Shown here in pieces: positions 26,114 to 36,780 of a DNA stretch of 64,000 bases. The translations under genes and the position numbers were made by a program. The notes beneath the pieces were generated by a model that was given only the letters and a program-made list of their open reading frames with translations, searched no databases and was not told the origin of the DNA. The stretch is taken from assembly GCF_003590095.1 (NCBI RefSeq), contig NC_039478.1, positions 23,436,001 to 23,500,000 on the forward strand, read 5' to 3'. The DNA comes from Trichoplusia ni (taxonomy: Eukaryota; Arthropoda; Insecta; Lepidoptera; Noctuidae). Within the stretch, counting starts at the first letter, position 1; each line of letters starts with the position of its first letter.

Positions 26114-26574
26114 CCGGCGGGCGGCGGCGCGGCTCTGCTGTACCCCGGCCCCGGGTACGGCTACTGAGCGCGCCGCTCCGGGCGCCCCGCCCCGGCACGC
26201 CCCACACAACCCCACACAGCAATAAGGATCTCATTCCGATCTCAATCTTAAACTCCCTTCGAGTAAACAACTTAGTATTTAGTGTAGATATTATACCGTT
26301 CTTAAGTTTTTCTAAACACGTTCTATGGATTCTTATATTTATGATTATTTTTCGACACACAGGGTATATAATAATTGATTATATACATATCACAACTGCA
26401 GTGAGTAGACCGCTTCAATGGTTTAGTTCGTGCGCGCCGTCTTGACAATGTTTTCGGAGCATCGAATATGTACATGAATAAAAATTGAAATTCAGGATTT
26501 TTAAGAGAATGTGCCTTGCAAATAATCAATATTCTGTGTTTTAATATTAGTAACTTCATTGCTGCGAGTCGCAG

Positions 26575-26660
26575 GAGTCGCACCGGACAGCCGGACGGCC
26601 GGACGTCCGGCGTCCGGGCGAGCACACGGCACGACGTGACGTAGACGGGCCGGACAGGTA
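26575..26660 (+). repeat. GC-rich palindromic CCGGAC/GTCCGG cluster
   Basis: CCGGAC and its reverse complement GTCCGG alternate here (for example ggccggacgtccggcgtccg), giving overlapping self-complementary stems within an otherwise AT-rich 3' UTR. Confidence 0.7.
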
Positions 26661-28231
26661 GCGTGCGAGACCCACCCAGCCTTCCAATGTACAAATTATG
26701 TATTCGTTTCCCGGGCGTTGCTTATTATTTAGAAGTCGGAATGTTCTCACATTCGCTACCTGTCTGCGATCCCTCACTCTAATGTTTAAATTATATTTAA
26801 TGATAAATTTGTTAGGCGTTTTGTTCTCATTATATTGATACTGTACAAAATAATTGTAAGAGATTATAGTTTGAGCCCTAAGTTGTAGATAGTACTCGGT
26901 AGGTTTTTGTACTATATTGTACTGATTGTTTTATTTCCGTTTGATTGTTATTTTCTTTGTAAACATTTTCACGAAATGGCACAATTTCTAGTCTAAGAGG
27001 TTATTAGTGACATTTAGCCAAAATAGTGTTAAAATTCATATGTAAATAGGTCACATTTCGATTAACAAGTAGGCGTTAGTTAATACACATAGTTACTAAA
27101 GGCGAAAGGAATTAGTACAACGCGGTTGGATTCATGCACCACTTGAGATTCTATTGATTTCTCTCTACTCTTGTAATAATTATATGGATAAGGAGAACGA
27201 CGTGATTACAAGCAATCGATGCCAAAATTCAAGTTGAATAGTTGGTTATACTAATGCCAAATGCGGCCAAAGTGATGAAGCAAGAACTAAGTTAATAATG
27301 TTCGGCGGTGTGGTGCGCGCAGGCGGCGAGTTGTGCTACGAAGACAATACTGTTCCGAAATGATATTGATTTTATTTTGAAAGCGAATTGTATCATAACT
27401 CTGAGATGATTTAAGAAAGGACTTTTACCAATCGTATGATTTTATCTTAGTACGGTATTAAAATATTTGTAAACTCGTAATTCATAGACTGTTGTGAATG
27501 AAGTCGAGAACTGAAAAGATATATTCAAAAACACCTTTTTTCCTACCCTAAGGCTTTAGGATAAGTTTTCCTTGAACTTTTAAGGTATCTTCTGAAAAGT
27601 TCCATTTATGCATAGATACCGTGAGCACCACACTGCCGACTGGATTGATGATAACTATGAGTTCTTAACTGCATGAATCCAAAATGGTGTTCAGCACCGT
27701 GGCTTAAAGTAATAGAAAACCCGAAAAAAAAAACAAAAAATTTGCGAATTATAAATAATATTTTTAAAAGATATTTTGTAAATATAGTTTTAATAAAAAG
27801 ACTTAAGTAATAAAACGTGCAATCTAGACCTCGGTAATTATAAAATAACTGATAGGAATTTATTGGATTTACCAAAGAAAACACGTTATAATTTACAAAC
27901 AATCTGGTGTGTATTATTTACGTGAAACCAATTTATTATTTACAAATATTTATTTGATTTATTAATGTTTATATTATTATTTATTTAAATGTACAATTTT
28001 GATGTTTAAGTGTAATTAAGAGAGTTATCTGATCTCATTTGTAATTCGATAATGTTTTGGTGCAATGTACATCAGCTTACGTCATGACTGTTCATAACAA
28101 TTTGTTTCAAGGTCTCTTAATACTAACTAAGATTCGTGATATTAAGATATTAGATTGTTAGAACAATAACAGAAGTTAGAGTAAATTAAATTATGCCTTA
28201 AGTACCCAGATGGGCGTGAACCAAATTTGCA

Positions 28232-28237
28232 AATAAA
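28232..28237 (+). terminator. Candidate acj6 polyadenylation signal
   Basis: AATAAA is followed by gcc and eight T residues. It is the last such signal before repeat-bearing intergenic sequence. AATAAA at 26477 is an alternative. Confidence 0.55.
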
Positions 28238-28337
28238 GCCTTTTTTTTATAAAAAGTATTTAATAGTAGCACCGGCGTACCGCGCGACGCCATGATAAAT
28301 AGTGTTTAGTTGCACATCGTGACTGTTTTGGGTCAAG

Positions 28338-28480
28338 AACCCTCTCCAGCAAAATCTGAACCCCTGAAAAAAGTAACTCAAAATATGTACATTTAATTGA
28401 TTTACCAAACACGGGAAACCAACCAATAAAAAAATATTTTTATTTACATAGATTTAATGACAAAAGTAAAAAAATAATGA
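28338..28480 (+). repeat. Direct repeat, copy 1 (long form)
   Basis: It starts 'aaccctctccagcaaaatct' and ends with 'catagatttaatgacaaaag'. It matches 28905-28986 except for roughly 75 extra bases in the middle. Confidence 0.75.
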
Positions 28481-28854
28481 CGTAAGTTATGTACATGAAA
28501 TATTTTACAAATTTATTTTAATTTTATAATAAAATGAGGATAATTAATATTATACCAAAGTAACTATTATTACTATTAGTTCTGGTAACTAAATCAGTAA
28601 TAATTTTAAGTAGACATTAGAAAACGTTTCTCTTGCAATTATTAATTCTTAATTAATTATTATTAATAATAAAAAACAATCTTATTTCGAAAACCAATAA
28701 ACAATAAATTGAAAATAGAAATATTAGAAGTGTGTTGTTTCATTATATCTCTTTAAATGCCTAGGACCTGAAGCATACTGTACTAGTCAACCAATGGGTG
28801 ATGGTAATTGACTACTGTCAATATACGTATGTAAGTATATTAACCTTTCAAAAT

Positions 28855-28904
28855 CATCATCATCTTAGCCTTTATCCAACCATGTTGGGGTTGGCTTCCA
28901 ATCT
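28855..28904 (+). repeat. Fragment of SINE-like repeat D
   Basis: 'tcatcatcatcttagccttt' and 'tgttggggttggcttccaat' are the head of the repeat seen more fully at 29381, 42650 and, reversed, 50225. Confidence 0.55.
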
Positions 28905-28986
28905 AACCCTCTCCAGCAAAATCTGAACCCCTGCCATTAAAAAAATATTTTTATTTGCATAGATTTAATGACAAAAGTCAAAAAAT
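28905..28986 (+). repeat. Direct repeat, copy 2 (short form)
   Basis: Same ends as 28338-28480, with the central part absent. It abuts the repeat D fragment. Confidence 0.75.
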
Positions 28987-29380
28987 GGCGCTGCTGGAGC
29001 TGAAAAATTAACAACTCTTCTTGAATTTGAGACCAGTTCAGGTATTAAAGCGAAACAGTGAACTACGGAATAGAGCGGCATCTAACTTCTAAAATGGTAA
29101 CCAGCCTTGTTATAAAGATGTAGGGGAATCCTTTTGAAGCCATGATCACTGGATTGATCGTCAATTTCAAACTCTTTGACCATAAGCCAAACCAACAAAA
29201 ACATAAACAAAATAAAAATATATTCTTACATGCTTAATAATAACTACTTAAATACTTGCCCATTGGTCTGAGGCGGGTTCGATACTTGCTTCGTACTTTA
29301 ATTAAAGGTTGCTCTTAACTAAGTTTTTATCGGAAGTATGGATACCAATATCCACAATAAACACAATGATACTTCTTCCT

Positions 29381-29575
29381 ACCTATGTAAGTACGTTCTG
29401 GTGGACCTGACAACCTTGGGCTTTGGTTTTATAACTGACCGCCTATCTGACCTCCTCAACCCAGTTACCTGAGCAACACGATAGCCCTTGGTTAGACTGG
29501 TTGTCGGACTTTTCAAGCTTCTGACTACCTGTAACGACTGTCAAAGATGTAAGAATAACATGGTATCTAACCATG
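29381..29575 (+). repeat. Dispersed repeat D
   Basis: 'ctcaacccagttacctgagc', 'cccttggttagactgg' and 'gactacctgtaacgactgtc' are shared in the same order with 42650-42890, and in reverse at 50225-50535. It is a common lepidopteran non-autonomous repeat by recollection. Confidence 0.6.
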
Positions 29576-29595
29576 TTACTTGATTAAATAATTAA

Positions 29596-29803
29596 ATAAT
29601 AAATATAAATAAATGTGGACAAAATCACATAGGTACATTGTTCTGAACCCAAAGTAAGTTGCTAAAGCACTTGTGTTATGAAAGTCAGATACAACGAAGG
29701 TACCAAAAACACCCATTGACCCGACCGGGGATCGAACTCTGGACCTCAGAGCTAGCGACACCTTGAAACCGGTGCGTCCATCACTCGACCACGGAGATCG
29801 TCT
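29596..29803 (-). repeat. tRNA-derived SINE, family C, copy 1
   Basis: The minus strand begins 'gacgatctccgtggtcgagt' (A-box region) and has 'gttcgatccccggtcggg' (B-box), then a body and an AT-rich tail. It is a close relative of 47648-47882 but lacks about 37 bases found there. Confidence 0.8.
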
Positions 29804-29870
29804 GATCGTTTAATTTAAACGAACGCTCTCCATCCCATCACTGTTCTTTAGATTCTATAGAAATACTAGC

Positions 29871-30165
29871 TGATCCAGCAAACGTTGTTTTGCCTAGTAA
29901 ATTATTGTTAGTTGTATGTATTTTTTAATGCCAGCCAGAAAAAACAATAACAAAAATTTCGTCCAAAAAATAAAATATTTTTTTTTGTGTTTGCAACCCT
30001 TAGGGGTATGAAAAATAGATGTTAGTCGATTCTCAGACCTACTGAATACGCATATAAAATTTGGTAAAAATCGGTTAAGCCGTTTCGGAGGAGTACGGTA
30101 ACTAACATCGTGACACGGGAATTTTATATATTAGAAGAAGAAGAAGAATACTAGATTTTATCATC
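29871..30165 (-). mobile_element. Helitron-like element, inverted copy
   Basis: It opens 'ctagctgatccagcaaacgt' and ends 'gggaattttatatattagaa' with GAA repeats. It is the reverse of the element at 6355-6616. Confidence 0.6.
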
Positions 30166-31337
30166 CCGCAACAGCTAACTATGGCTGTTGTCAGATGTTT
30201 AATATAATGCCAATCAGTCTCACGGAGTAATACTAAGTTATCTTGTCAAATAGAACATGGTTGGATAGGCTATCGCTTTGAAGCAAAAATCATATTTAGC
30301 TAAATTCGTTAGGCTCTGAAAAAAAATAAGCCTGAAATACGACGACAATAAGCAAAAAAACTGGTTTTGAAAACATCGGTATGACATTATTTTATTAGTT
30401 TTACCGCTTGGAGAATTAATGTAATTATGTGTAATTATCCTGTAAAAATATCCTACTTATAAAGCATTTGAAATTCAGAAATATCTCGTCCTCCGGAAGT
30501 CCTCTTAGTTCATCTTGTTCTATTGTTATCCTTATGCAATAAGACTTTGAAATGAGATATTCTTTTATAAAATTATTAACTCCGGTAAAGATAACAAATA
30601 ACACGTTTTTATGTAAAACATTTGACGTGACGTAGAGCTACGAAGCTACGCCGTAGAGGAGTGCGTAGACATTTGATGATACGTAGCTCCTAGCAATCTT
30701 TATTTGTAAAGAGCATACGTCATTAAAAAAATAGTTTTATTCCAAGCGTTTTTAAATTTTATTTTCTCTTATTTCTCGATATTCTATTTATTATTTTGGT
30801 GACACAATTTTGACAGTGTTGTGTTAAATATTCACACGACACGTTTACAGTTACTCGGTGACAGTACAGAAAGTTGTATATCATATTTTTACGAGTGACG
30901 TTTGCTATGGATGGTTGGAATACATTTCTGACAATAACTGATCTAGGTCTTTGTAGATGTAGAGTCAAGGAAAAGTTGAAAATGAAAGAACAATCAGCGT
31001 TGAATTAATTTTCAACTTCTGTCCAGCTGTTTCCACAGCTGCGGGTTCGTCTTTCTATGTTTATTTTAGTACTATAGTATACGTAGAGATACCTATTCGA
31101 AAAGCACGGCAATTTTTCTAAGGTACATACTTAATCTCCGCAAGTACAGTAGGATCACAAAATTATAAAGCTTAATGAGTGACTGCTCTACTAGTACCCG
31201 CATCGCTTTTTCTCAAAGTTAATTTTAATTTGTGATTCAAACAAAGTACTCTTCGCTTCGCACCTCGGTGTTGTGTAATTTCGCTGGCTGCGTCGTAAAG
31301 ACGGGTAATCGCTCGCAGACAGTTGATTAGCTCAAAG

Positions 31338-31398
31338 CGCCGGGAATGCGCCCGGACTGTGCCCGGAGAGTGACCGGAGAGAGCCGGGAGAGCGCTCG
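31338..31398. repeat. GC-rich degenerate tandem CCGGAGAG motif
   Basis: Four spaced units (gcccggactg, gcccggagag, accggagaga, gccgggagag) follow one another in AT-rich surroundings. There is no coding reading of note. Confidence 0.5.
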
Positions 31399-33003
31399 CT
31401 TCGGCCAATCAAACAACACACCGATGTACTTATATCTATATTTTCTAAAATTATAAGTGCGATTTTAGGTGGGTGTACACCGGCCGTGTTGAAGACTTGA
31501 TCATACAAGATTTGCCTTAAAATTGGTACTGTACTGATTTTTATTTTGTTGAAATTTATATCAAACTTCTTGCTAGTACACGACATCTCAGTAGAATAAG
31601 CGACTTTTTTACGATTTAAAAGCTTTGCTTTGTACCTTCTTAAGGTATTAAATCCTAGATAGGCAGATACATACAACTTACATAAGTAAGCCTGTAGCTG
31701 CAAATTGCAGTTATTTAATGTCGGCAAACATACCTTCTCTAGCCGTGCACAGTGAACAGGTTAAACCGAACAATCCTAGCGGTTTCCTAAACTCAAAGTA
31801 AAATATCAAATTATAGTTACTGCTGACTGTATTTTGACTCACAAAATGAATACACCTGAGAAAGTTATACTTATAGAAGGCAAATAAAGTTACGTAATGT
31901 AAGTTCTGCAAATTGTACATTTCCATTGTAGATATGAGTGTTACTAGAATGATTAGTATTTGTGTAAGAGCTGTAACTGAGAGTTAACTCCATCACACTA
32001 AATCATCGAGACGACTAACGGGGTTACGGAGCAAATCAAGGTTTTAATGCTGCATTTATCAAGCTCAATAAGCACTCTTTGGCTTTTGTACGTGAAGTAA
32101 CATTACTCTCCCGAAATGAGCAACTAAGGTTTTCTAAGACTCTAAGACACGCGTGTACATGTTAAAAATTTCCAGACACCAGAGCCTAGTAGGGGACAAA
32201 CATTAATGGCTTAGGGGTAAAAAACATTGTCCGAAAATTTCGATCCCTTGCTCTACATCATGTAGAGCGTAGAGACGATTTATTTCAAAAACTAATTTCA
32301 TTGCAATATCTCGAGAAAAAAAGAGTTGGCTAAAATAAGCCCCCAAAACCCGCAACAATAACATACGTAGGTATGCATGGAACCTTAGGCAATTCCATTC
32401 AATTAATTCTATCACGTAAACAAAAGAAGGTTGAAATCCACTTGTAAACTCCTCCTACAGAAAGTTCTGGCTGTCTAGCAGTCGCGGTGTAGTACTAGTT
32501 CTCGTGACCGCCCACTTTATTCGAAACGTCTGACACGCAACAGTATGGCTTCCCACAGTCTGACATAAAACATCATAGACTACACGCAGAACTTTGTATA
32601 ATTTTATTTATTTAAAACTAGAAGATAGTAGACTCATTTCATTTCTGTTACTCTACGTGTTAAGTCAGGCTTTTCAGCAAAACAGTTTGCAAGAGTCTTG
32701 AGCGCGTTATGCAAGAACCAAATTTTTTAAACTTTTGGATCTGAGGCAAGTGATAAACCAGTTAATTTGTAAATATAAACTCCGATTCTAAAGCAGAGCT
32801 TAGCAAGATAACAGAAAATATTTCGTTATATTCAAAACTAACAAGTGATACATAATTTTTGGTTGCAATAAAAAAAAACCCAAATGAGTAATATTTTTAA
32901 TTATGCTAAAGTATGTTTTATTGACATTAGACAAAAAAAGAAAGGTTTAAGAATTTCAAGAAGTGTTTTTAAAGAAAAACTTAATAACTCTCCACTTTTT
33001 ACG

Positions 33004-33129
33004 ATTATTAAATGATGTAACGGTTTACTCACGCGTATCCCAACCGGAGTCCTTAGTCATGAGCACACGCAAACTAGTCGGGCTACCCCGATAAATACGC
33101 GTGAGTTAACCGTTACATCATTTAATCAT
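33004..33129. mobile_element. 126-bp palindromic MITE-like element
   Basis: Arms of about 35 bp (33004-33038 and 33095-33129) are reverse complements with two mismatches: aatgatgtaacggttt...cacgcgtat against atacgcgtga...ccgttacatcattt. TTAA lies in each end. The 56-bp centre holds 'accggagtccttagtcatga'. A decayed relative lies at 17400-17512. Confidence 0.75.
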
Positions 33130-36100
33130 GAATCATTCTCACGATAGTTACTATCAAAATACTTCTTACGAGTTTGCTTTATCAAATGTATATCAGTAGT
33201 GACTTGTGACTAATTAATGACCTTGGTCAGAACTCTACGTAAGTGAAAAGTAAGAGATTCTTGTATTTTTTAAGAATGTTGCTTTTTATTCTGTAAGGGT
33301 TACTTTTTCATCTTATCGTTTAATCGATATATTGAAAAAAATGACACAGTTCGAACCACCCGTAAGCCCGTAGGCCCGTCCGACGTGGCTTTCCAAAGCC
33401 GTGGAAAATCCTCAGAAGTGTGGATTTTTTAACTAGGTACATTATTTTTTGCCGTTTTTAACTAGTGAGGACTATTTTAAAATTACATTTCGCATGAATT
33501 CGAGAAAACTTTGGAGAACTTTGGTCAAAGTTTCTTTTGGTACCAATGATTTTTAAGTGAAAATTTAAACGATTGTTCCACATTCGTCAGACTGTCGTCC
33601 TATAACATTCGTCGAAACTGTCTCTTAGATGCTAGGTTCGCCAGTTAGATATACTATCGTTTGTAAAATTTATGGTTTCTGCTGGCAACATAGTTGACCA
33701 GAGGATGAAGTACATGCACTCTACTACGAGGTAAACATCTCCATAGAGTTAAATGTAGCATAAACAGTGACATTTCAGAAGACCATTAGGATGTTCGTAA
33801 AAATAAGACGGATGATGCTGTTTCTAAAAATTCTGAATAAATTGTATCTGCAACTTGTTACACATACTGGTCCTATTTTAAATGTCTCTACTTTACTACG
33901 TGTGTACTGTGTGGTATAAAATACTTTGTAAGAACGTTCTCTTCTAGTGGCGTTGACTCCAACTAGTCAGATCTATCTAGATCAGCTTGTATTAGTCCTC
34001 CAAATCGGCAGTTTGGTGAAGCAGCTCTGCTATGCCAGGCAAAACGGTTTACTCTCTGATGAAAATGTTACAGTATATCCAGAGGTTGTCTGCATAAGAT
34101 TGCTCTTAGCAATAAGAACGCCCTCTATGGCACCATGCAACTATTTTTCTTTGTCGAATTCTGTAATTATGTGGTTAAAAAACCACTGAAAGGATTAATA
34201 TGAAACTTTGTACACATATAGTTTATTTAAACCAGGATTAACACATTTTATTGAGTTAATTTGCTTTTTCATATAGTTTTACCACAATTTGATATTCCCA
34301 TGGGATCATATTTGATATGTAGCAGTGGGTCTGCGGGCAAAGCTATTTCTATAAGCTCTTTTTGTCAAAAATGTAGTCATCCAATTGATCCACGAATTTT
34401 GACTTAAATAGCAAGTGCGTGTCGTTTCGGACCAAGTGCTTTTTCAGAGAATTCACTGTTGGTTCATCAATATATTGCAGTACAACGTATAACTACAAAA
34501 TTGCAGTCTTATACTGATTACTACGAAACATTTAAGTACACCAATGTAAAAGCCGGGTGTATCTATTACATTGTAGTCACGCTAGCCGCTCGTCCACGAA
34601 TAGGCGTGTATTGCAATGTGAACTGTGCACATACAGAACTCACCGTATCTCAATGTTTAATAGAAAAACAAAAAACAAATATCTTCGCTCTTATATTCAA
34701 TATCTAAGCCATGAACAATGTATAAAAGATTTTACGCTCGCTATAGTACCGTAAGTGATAACAAAACTGTTACAACGACACTAATTCATAGAATAACCTG
34801 CTCAACGTTTTAATACATTTCCTCCGCACCGAGTTACGGACTTACCCACTAATACTTTATTCAATACAATAGAAAAAAATCTCCGAGGCACACTCGAGAC
34901 AAGTGACAGACAAGCTCTCTAACATGTTGAACGAAAGCTTTATCTCACACAAAGTATTATTTTATGTTAGTACATCGCATAAATTCCGCTTTTATTACTG
35001 TAAGTGAGCCGTCACGCGCTTCGCTTCTGTTTTTGAGTGATAGTAAACGTAAAGGAGTTTTGATGGGCAACGCAGCGTACGTCGTGTGCGCAGAGAACAC
35101 GTGTTGCCGGCTATCTAACCGCTGGGACTAGCCAAACAGGACCTCGATCTAGTATTAATGTATTAACCGGGGTCAGTGGACTTTGATGGCCGATAAGACA
35201 GTGCAAACTCCGGATAGAAGGACCTGCGCTGCGGGTGTTAGATTTATTTCGCGTTACTACAGTTTGCGGTTAGTTTTGTAATATAAACATGTTATATAGT
35301 AACTTAAATTACAAAATGTTTCTTTCCTATTTGTTGATTAATTAATTAATTTCACGTTACATTTTTCTATCACAATGTCAGCTACACGGGCATTAACATA
35401 AACTGTTGATGACATTTAACTAGTTGGCATAAACTAGAAAGCGCTGTCACAAAATCCTCTATCATATACTCAAACGGAATACCAACGCACTCTATTTCAA
35501 TTCCGCCAGTTTTCCTTCATGTTTAATTTTGTTCAATAGGTTTTTTTGGTGGTTGCTTGTTGCTTTTAGCCGGCGATAGGCCTGCAGCAAGCAGTTAATT
35601 CCGTGTAGGTAGGTACGGCTGGGCGAAGCACGCGACTGAGTTAGTGCCGCCGCCCCCCATACGTCACTCGCCTCTAGGGGATAGCGCATAGCACGTAACA
35701 AGACGTGCTTCAGCACTACTGGAAACTATCACTACGAATTCGTAGTTTCGTACATTTTTTTTGCTGTGTGAAAAATAAAAATTAGGACATTTAACATCAA
35801 TATTAAGAAAAATACGTTTTAAAACCGCGAGCAAAATACTTAATTATTAGCTATGAAAACTGCTTCTACGAACTTTAGAAAATACTCTTTCAAGAATAAT
35901 TTTAAATGCCTACTGTATAAACAAAGATAAAATATAAAATACCAATTAAAACATGTAAAACTGCCTCTTAGACCACCTGGTCCTTTTGCGAAGTGAGTGG
36001 TCCTTCGTTGCGCAAACGTTACCTTCTACGTCCTTCGTCCTAGAGTATCTCGGACGATACATTTTATTGTCGGACGGCGCCGAATTATGTTATGTAATAC

Positions 36101-36659
36101 CTGTGCAGTTATAACACTTATGTTGTTGATAGTTCGTACAGGATATACGAGTCGCCAGGATACTGTGACAACATACTGGTTACATAGATGTGAAACATAG
36201 GCTACAAAGTTTATGGTGTCCTTAAAAATGTTGATTTCAGTTGTTCTCGCTTCAGAGCAGTATAAGAATAAATATAATATGTATTTATTTGGAATACGCA
36301 ATAGGTGACGCATGAAATAAGGTAAAATAAATACGCATTCTACTATTTAAATTTTGTCACAATTTGAAAGTGGGAAGGTAGTAGAAGGCATGAAGAGAAC
36401 CAAATTCTTAGAAGAGTTTTTATTAAAAGTATTTCCTAAACACTGTCACCTTTATCTCGCTTATCATTGCCTTAAATCACTGAAGACAAAGGGGTTTGAA
36501 CCAACCGACCATTATAAATTGACAGAAGTACTAAAGATACAAAACCTTCAATCCAGATTTCGAACACAGCACAAACGTAATTATAACAACGCAACCACCA
36601 AACAAATTGGCAAGTTAATAAAATTTGATATAATTCGGAATTAATCAGAACACAGTTGC

Positions 36660-36780
36660 ATTAAAATTCTATGGCGAAAGTGCCGGCAGCGCTTACCGGC
36701 GCACGGCGAGCGACGAGCGACGAGCGTGTTTGCCGCTCTTAATTCCGAGCGAGTTTAAATAATGCTGGCTATTTGTTTGT
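36660..36780. other. Small GC-rich island with GCGAGCGAC repeats
   Basis: 'gcacggcgagcgacgagcga' continues as a short tandem of CGAGCGA units in AT-rich intergenic DNA. The function is unknown. Confidence 0.4.

Larger units (their letters stand above)
26114..28250 (+). other. acj6 3' UTR
   Basis: Sequence after the stop turns AT-rich apart from 26114-26215 and the CCGGAC island at 26575-26660. AATAAA occurs at 26477-26482 and, followed by a T-rich stretch, at 28232-28237. Either could serve, and use of both would give short and long tails. No open frame of note is present. Confidence 0.65.
1..28260 (+). other. acj6: acj6 gene span (3' part, three coding exons)
   Basis: This is the extent of the POU class IV gene visible here, from the window edge to just past the AATAAA at 28232. 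Joined exons 2897-2953, 11843-12025 and 25406-26113 give 19 + 61 + 235 codons in one frame, all phase 0. POU-IV factors start with a further N-terminal segment that is not seen here, so the promoter and first exon or exons lie upstream. In Drosophila, acj6 specifies odour receptor choice and wiring of olfactory and other neurons. The protein is a nuclear DNA-binding factor. The assignment to class IV rests on the POU-IV box plus near-canonical POU and homeodomain sequence; the exact symbol is by family knowledge. Confidence 0.93.

Noticed and set aside
25837..26445. Long open frames in other frames and on the opposite strand over the acj6 terminal exon
   Set aside because: They are by-products of the GC-rich coding exon; only the POU-domain frame shows a real protein.
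30603..30700. Cluster of CTACG/CGTAG motifs (for example gacgtagagctacgaagc)
   Set aside because: It resembles part of a palindromic moth repeat, but there is no second copy here and the ends cannot be defined, so it is not listed as a feature.
31332..31727. 131-codon minus-strand open frame
   Set aside because: Composition follows local base content and it runs through a GC-rich tandem motif; no family recognised.
34459..34707. 82-codon open frame with several cysteines
   Set aside because: No domain resemblance, AT-rich codons typical of chance, and no splice or promoter signals.
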